64,000 nt of DNA. Origin: Bradyrhizobium sp. SZCCT0148 (GTDB lineage Bacteria > Pseudomonadota > Alphaproteobacteria > Rhizobiales > Xanthobacteraceae). Below are positions 60,163-64,000 of this stretch, piece after piece (within the stretch, counting starts at the first letter, position 1; each line of letters begins with the position of its first letter). Position numbers and translations under genes: made by a program. Location of the stretch: positions 680,885 through 744,884 of the forward strand of contig NZ_JAFCKT010000002.1 in the NCBI RefSeq assembly GCF_018129985.1. Reading direction: 5' to 3'. Under the pieces are notes generated by a model. That model saw nothing but the letters and a program-made list of their open reading frames with translations. It did not search any database and had not been told where the DNA came from.

Positions 60163-60237
60163 TTTCGTTTTCCGGGCCGGTGGATGGTGCGTTGCGTAAT
60201 GCACGCGTCCCATCGTCCGCAACATTCAAGTGACATC

Positions 60238-61446
60238 ATGACGAACAGCGCAGCGCCGCATTTGCTCCCCGTTTTCGCCAGAGCCGACCTCGGCTTCGAG
60301 CGCGGTGAAGGCTGCTGGCTGATCGCGACCAATGGCGATCGCTATCTCGATTTTACCTCGGGCGTGGCCGTGAATGCGCTCGGCCATTGCCATCCGCATC
60401 TGATCAAGGCCCTGCAGGAGCAGGCGACCAAGCTCTGGCACATGTCGAATTTGTTTCAGAGCCCGGATGGCGAGAAGCTCGCCAACCGGCTTTGCCAGGA
60501 GAGCTTTGCCGACTTCGTGTTCTTCTGCAATTCGGGGGCCGAAGCGCTGGAGGGCGTGATCAAGCTGGTGCGCCACCATCACTTCTCCAAGGGGCATCCG
60601 GAGCGCTATCGCATCATCACTTTCGAAGGCGCCTTCCACGGCCGCACGCTGGCGACGCTGGCTGCGACCGGCTCGGCAAAATATCTCGAAGGCTTCGGTC
60701 CGCCGATGGAAGGCTTCGACCAGGTGCCGCATGGCGACATCGAGGCCGTCAAGAAGGCGATCGGCCCGCACACCGCCGGCATCCTGATCGAGCCGATCCA
60801 GGGCGAGGGCGGCGTGCGCTCGGCTGCGCCCGGCTTCCTCAAGGCGCTGCGCCAGCTTTGCGACGAGAAGGGCCTGCTGCTCGCCTTCGACGAGGTGCAG
60901 ACCGGCATGGGCCGCAGCGGCGATCTGTTCGCCTATCGGCGCACCGGCGTCACGCCTGACGTGATGTCGCTGGCCAAGGCGCTCGGCGGCGGCTTCCCGA
61001 TCGGAGCCATTCTGGCGACCGCGGATGCGGCCGCCGGCATGGGTCCCGGCTCGCACGGCTCGACCTTCGGCGGCAATCCGCTGGCGATCGCGTCGGCCAA
61101 CGCCGTGCTCGACGTCATGCTCAAGCCCGGCTTCTTCGACCACGTCCAGAAGATGTCGCTGCTGCTCAAGCAGAAGCTCGCCTCCGTGATCGACCGTCAC
61201 CCTGACGTCGTCAGCGAGGTGCGCGGCGAGGGCCTGCTGATCGGCATCAAGGCCGTGGTGCCCTCCGGTGATCTCGTCGCGGCGCTGCGTCATGAAAAGC
61301 TGCTCACCGTCGGGGCCGGCGACAATGTCGTGCGTTTCCTGCCGCCGCTGATCGTGACCGAAGCCGAGATCGAGGACAGCGTGGGGCGGCTGGAGCGCGC
61401 CTGTTCCGCGATCTCGTCCAGCCAGACCAAGCGGGCGGCAAGCTGA
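60238..61446 (+). CDS. argD: Acetylornithine aminotransferase
   Basis: This 402-residue class III PLP aminotransferase has the cofactor motif [16 protein letters not shown], the acid in [15 protein letters not shown] and the PLP lysine in [14 protein letters not shown]. It makes N-acetylornithine in arginine synthesis. The ATG at 60238 begins [18 protein letters not shown], the usual start of the family. Its stop shares one base with the argF start. Confidence 0.94.
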   Translation: MTNSAAPHLLPVFARADLGFERGEGCWLIATNGDRYLDFTSGVAVNALGHCHPHLIKALQEQATKLWHMSNLFQSPDGEKLANRLCQESFADFVFFCNSGAEALEGVIKLVRHHHFSKGHPERYRIITFEGAFHGRTLATLAATGSAKYLEGFGPPMEGFDQVPHGDIEAVKKAIGPHTAGILIEPIQGEGGVRSAAPGFLKALRQLCDEKGLLLAFDEVQTGMGRSGDLFAYRRTGVTPDVMSLAKALGGGFPIGAILATADAAAGMGPGSHGSTFGGNPLAIASANAVLDVMLKPGFFDHVQKMSLLLKQKLASVIDRHPDVVSEVRGEGLLIGIKAVVPSGDLVAALRHEKLLTVGAGDNVVRFLPPLIVTEAEIEDSVGRLERACSAISSSQTKRAAS

Positions 61447-62381
61447 TGAGCAAGTCCCCCAACAAATCTCCGAAGCACTTTCTGGATATCAACGAGCTGC
61501 CGTTGTCGGAGCTCAAGCGCATGCTTGCAGCTTCGTCCGCGATGAAGGCGAAGCAGAAGGCGCAGCAGCCGGTGCGGCCGCTCGAAGGCAAGACGCTGGC
61601 GATGATTTTCGAGCGCCCGTCGACCCGGACACGGGTGTCGTTCGACGTCGCCATGCGCCAGCTCGGCGGCGAGCCCATCATGCTCACCGGGGCCGAGATG
61701 CAGCTCGGCCGCGGCGAGACCATCGCCGACACCGCGCGCGTGCTGTCGCGCTATGTCGACGCCATCATGATCCGCATTCTCAATCATGACGCGCTGCTGG
61801 AGCTTGCGGCCAACGCCACCGTGCCCGTCATCAACGGCCTGACGCGGCGTTCGCATCCCTGCCAGGTGATGGCCGACCTCATGACCTATGAGGAGCATCG
61901 CGGCCCGATCGAGGGCAAGACGGTGGCCTGGACCGGCGACGACAACAACGTGCTGGCGTCCTGGGCGCACGCCGCCGAACGCTTCAAGTTCCAGCTCAAT
62001 GTCGCGACGCCGCCGGAGCTCGCGCCGAAAAAGGCGATGCGGGACTTCATCAAGGCGACCGGCGCGCCGATCATGCTCGGCACCGATCCGGAGGCCGCCG
62101 TGCGCGGCGCCGACTGTGTCGTTACCGACACCTGGGTGTCGATGGGCGACAAGGAAGGCGAGCACCGCCACAACGTGCTCAAGCCCTATCAGGTCAACGG
62201 CAAGCTGATGTCGCTGGCCAAGCCCGACGCGCTGTTCATGCACTGCCTGCCCGCTCATCGCGGCGAGGAGGTTACCGATGACGTGATCGACGGTCCGCAA
62301 TCGGTCGTGTTCGATGAGGCCGAAAACCGCCTGCATGCGCAGAAGGGCATTCTGGCCTGGTGTTTTGACGCGGTGAAGTGA
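61446..62381 (+). CDS. argF: Ornithine carbamoyltransferase
   Basis: This 311-residue enzyme makes citrulline from ornithine and carbamoyl phosphate. The carbamoyl phosphate motif STRTR lies at 59-63, and the ornithine-binding cysteine is in [12 protein letters not shown]. The gene overlaps argD by one base, giving the argD-argF operon common in Rhizobiales. Confidence 0.95.
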   Translation: MSKSPNKSPKHFLDINELPLSELKRMLAASSAMKAKQKAQQPVRPLEGKTLAMIFERPSTRTRVSFDVAMRQLGGEPIMLTGAEMQLGRGETIADTARVLSRYVDAIMIRILNHDALLELAANATVPVINGLTRRSHPCQVMADLMTYEEHRGPIEGKTVAWTGDDNNVLASWAHAAERFKFQLNVATPPELAPKKAMRDFIKATGAPIMLGTDPEAAVRGADCVVTDTWVSMGDKEGEHRHNVLKPYQVNGKLMSLAKPDALFMHCLPAHRGEEVTDDVIDGPQSVVFDEAENRLHAQKGILAWCFDAVK

Positions 62382-62418
62382 TCTCAAGGTGGGGCCGGGT
62401 AGATGGCTCCATTCTCCC

Positions 62419-62574
62419 GTGTCATCCCGGACAAGCGCCGCCTGGTGGCGCCAGATCCGGGATCCATAACCACAGGACGTCATTTCGCGATGACTCGGAG
62501 TTGTCATCGCGCGCAATAAAGTCATCCTGTGGTTATGGGTCCCGGGCTCGCGCGTTGCGCGCCCCGGGACGACG
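62419..62574. repeat. Composite palindromic repeat, ATAACCACAGGACGT family, copy B
   Basis: GTGTCATCCCGGACAAGCGC begins the element, ATAACCACAGGACGTCATTT and GACTCGGAGTTGTCATCGCG form the core, and GTCATCCTGTGGTTATGGGT pairs back to it before a CCCGGGCTCGCGCG/GCGCGCCCCGGGACGACG end. It separates argF from hslO. Confidence 0.78.
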
Positions 62575-62635
62575 TCGGGTTTGGAGTGCCCCGTGCCCCC
62601 TTCCATTTTCGCCCTCGGACCCCAGATAATGCGCC

Positions 62636-63655
62636 ATGATTTCCCAATCTCCTGACTTGAAAGCCGGCCCCGAAGGCCCGGTTCGCGCGCCATCAGCGGT
62701 TCCGATCGATGACGCCGTGTTGCCCTACGAGGTCGACGCGCTCGACGTGCGCGGGCGCCTGGTGCGGCTTGGCCCGGCGCTCGACGAGATCCTGACCAAG
62801 CACGATTATCCCGCGCCGGTCGGCAAGCTGCTCGGCGAGGCCATCGTGCTGACGACGCTGCTCGGCTCGGCCCTGAAATTCGAGGGACGCTTCATCCTGC
62901 AGACGCAGACCGACGGTCCGGTATCGTTCCTGGTTGTGGACTATCAGGCGCCGGATCGCCTGCGCGCCTATGCGCGCTTCGATGCCGCGCGCCTCGGCGA
63001 TGCCCAAAAATCGGGAATGGAGTCCGGCGCGCTGCTCGGCCGCGGTCATCTCGCCATGACCATCGACCAGGGCCCCGACATGAGCCGCTATCAGGGTCTG
63101 GTCGCGCTCGATGGCGGCAGCCTGGAAGACGCTGCCCACGAATATTTCCTGCGCTCCGAGCAGATTCCGACCAAGGTGCGTCTCGCGGTCGGTGAGGAGT
63201 GGCGCTCGAACGACGGCGGCAAGCATCGCTGGCGCGCCGGCGGCATGCTGATGCAGTTTCTGCCGAAGGCGCCGGAGCGCGCGCGGCAGGCCGATCTGCA
63301 TCCCGGCGATGCCCCCGATGGCGTCGAGGTGCACAGCGTCGCCGAGGACGACGCCTGGGTCGAGGCGCGCTCGCTGATCGAGACCGTCGAGGACGTCGAG
63401 CTGATCGATCCCGAGCTCTCCGGCGAGCGGCTGCTGTTTCGCCTGTTCCACCAGCGCGGCGTGCGCGTGTTCAATCCGATCGATCTCAAGGCGCAATGCT
63501 CCTGCTCGCGCGATGCGGTCGCGGCCATGCTGAAGAGCTTCTCGCCGGACGACCGCGCGGCGATGGTGAAGGACGACAAGGTCGTCGTCACCTGCGAGTT
63601 CTGCAGTTCGGTGTACGATTTCACGCCTGACGAGGCGGGCGTCGAGGACGCGTAG
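62636..63655 (+). CDS. hslO: Redox-regulated chaperone Hsp33
   Basis: This 339-residue Hsp33 has the zinc-binding redox switch intact near the C-terminus: CSC in KAQCSCSRDAV and CEFC about 30 residues later. On oxidation these cysteines release zinc and activate the holdase. The N-terminal tail of about 25 residues is longer than in E. coli Hsp33. The ATG at 62636 has no strong ribosome site. It is commonly found next to argF in Rhizobiales, as I recall. Confidence 0.93.
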   Translation: MISQSPDLKAGPEGPVRAPSAVPIDDAVLPYEVDALDVRGRLVRLGPALDEILTKHDYPAPVGKLLGEAIVLTTLLGSALKFEGRFILQTQTDGPVSFLVVDYQAPDRLRAYARFDAARLGDAQKSGMESGALLGRGHLAMTIDQGPDMSRYQGLVALDGGSLEDAAHEYFLRSEQIPTKVRLAVGEEWRSNDGGKHRWRAGGMLMQFLPKAPERARQADLHPGDAPDGVEVHSVAEDDAWVEARSLIETVEDVELIDPELSGERLLFRLFHQRGVRVFNPIDLKAQCSCSRDAVAAMLKSFSPDDRAAMVKDDKVVVTCEFCSSVYDFTPDEAGVEDA

Positions 63656-64000
63656 CGAGGTCTTGGAGGGTGGGCGAAGGCATACTTGTGCCAAGCCCAC
63701 GATCTCTCGACTGCGGACAAAGACGTGGCCACGCTTCCGCGCTCCTCGAGCTATGGCGGAGGCGTCGGTTTGCCCACCCCACGCGGCTTGCTGTGTCGCC
63801 GCGTGTCAATCCACGTGCGCGAAAATATTCCACTTTACCGAAATTCGGTTTCGGCGTATGTGTCGCCCCATCCTGGCTCACCCAGGAGGGGCGACGTGAA
63901 GTCGTCACGTTCGCGAGCCGGGCTTGCGGTGGACGCGGCAGCGTCGGCACGAAAGGCGCGGGCAGGGCGGGTAGTCCCTGTGAGCCCGAGGCCACGTGCG
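63656..64000. repeat. Repeat-rich edge of the window
   Basis: These 345 bases hold no convincing gene. AGGGTGGGC (near 63666) and GCCCACCC (ending 63779) bracket an inverted-repeat element. A long hairpin, GTCGCCCC with TCCTGG against CCAGGA and GGGGCGAC, covers 63862-63895. The stretch from about 63820 to the edge looks to me like the left part of a larger multicopy Bradyrhizobium repeat that continues beyond the window; that recognition is from memory and unverified. Confidence 0.5.

Larger units (their letters stand above)
59783..60237. other. Intergenic region between gcrA and argD with GANTC cluster
   Basis: These 455 bases have no gene. GANTC (CcrM methylation) sites lie at 59863-59867, 59991-59995, 60004-60008, 60013-60017 and 60071-60075, three of them within 27 bases. 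The argD promoter and a leader hairpin fill the right part. Confidence 0.6.

Noticed and set aside
1..64000. CRISPR arrays, tRNA or rRNA genes, and complete insertion sequences
   Set aside because: No regularly spaced direct repeats, no cloverleaf-like sequences and no transposase genes were seen; the repeats present are palindromic intergenic elements.

Overview
The window looks like chromosomal DNA of a Bradyrhizobium-type alphaproteobacterium. It has high GC content, a bjaR/bjaI-like acyl-homoserine lactone locus, kaiB-kaiC with an HWE kinase, a DbjA/DbeA-type haloalkane dehalogenase, GcrA, many branched-chain-type (HAAT) ABC transporter genes, and the short palindromic repeats usual for this genus. 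I see no rRNA, tRNA, CRISPR array or intact insertion sequence. All family names come from reading the translations; no database was searched.

Layout. Positions 1-8.6 kb hold an aromatic acid block: a MarR regulator facing a feruloyl-CoA synthase gene, a second MarR facing a CYP199A-type P450 and a periplasmic binding protein, then a type II NADH dehydrogenase and another binding protein. Positions 8.8-17.4 kb (minus strand) hold one long operon that reads as uptake and catabolism of quinate, shikimate or dehydroshikimate: LysR, an NAD-type shikimate/quinate dehydrogenase, a binding protein, two permeases, two ATPases and a QuiC-type 3-dehydroshikimate dehydratase. Positions 17.4-21 kb hold kaiC-kaiB-HWE kinase without kaiA. 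Positions 21.8-23.5 kb hold the quorum-sensing pair. Positions 23.8-31.1 kb hold a four-gene HAAT transporter without its binding protein, a glutamine-synthetase-like gene, a Rieske oxygenase and an IclR regulator.

Positions 31-35.5 kb carry housekeeping and stress genes (Kef-type antiporter, CsbD, transglutaminase-like, VOC, AraC). Positions 35.5-43.4 kb hold the aerobic benzoyl-CoA (box) pathway: truncated hemoglobin, boxR, benzoate-CoA ligase, an alpha/beta hydrolase, a DUF309-like protein, boxC and boxB. No boxA reductase is visible. An Omp25-like porin gene sits between boxB and a degraded second copy of the boxB 3' end. Positions 44.6-50.7 kb hold an SDR, a polysaccharide deacetylase, an OmpA-family pair, and a tetR-dehalogenase-SelW-GNAT operon. 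Positions 51.1-59 kb hold a lysylphosphatidylglycerol-synthase-like membrane protein and the phosphate regulon phoR-pstSCAB-phoU-phoB with a clear Pho box. The last part holds gcrA, argD-argF, hslO and a repeat-rich edge.

The common theme is use of plant-derived aromatics. Ferulate, methoxybenzoate, quinate/shikimate and benzoate each have recognisable entry enzymes, and several HAAT transport parts are interspersed. The least explained parts are (1) tandem TGCA motifs that link the HAAT operon at 23.8 kb to the box promoters, (2) the glutamine-synthetase-like plus Rieske pair, (3) the duplicated boxB tail, and (4) a MarR-type operator at 2.6 kb with no gene behind it.
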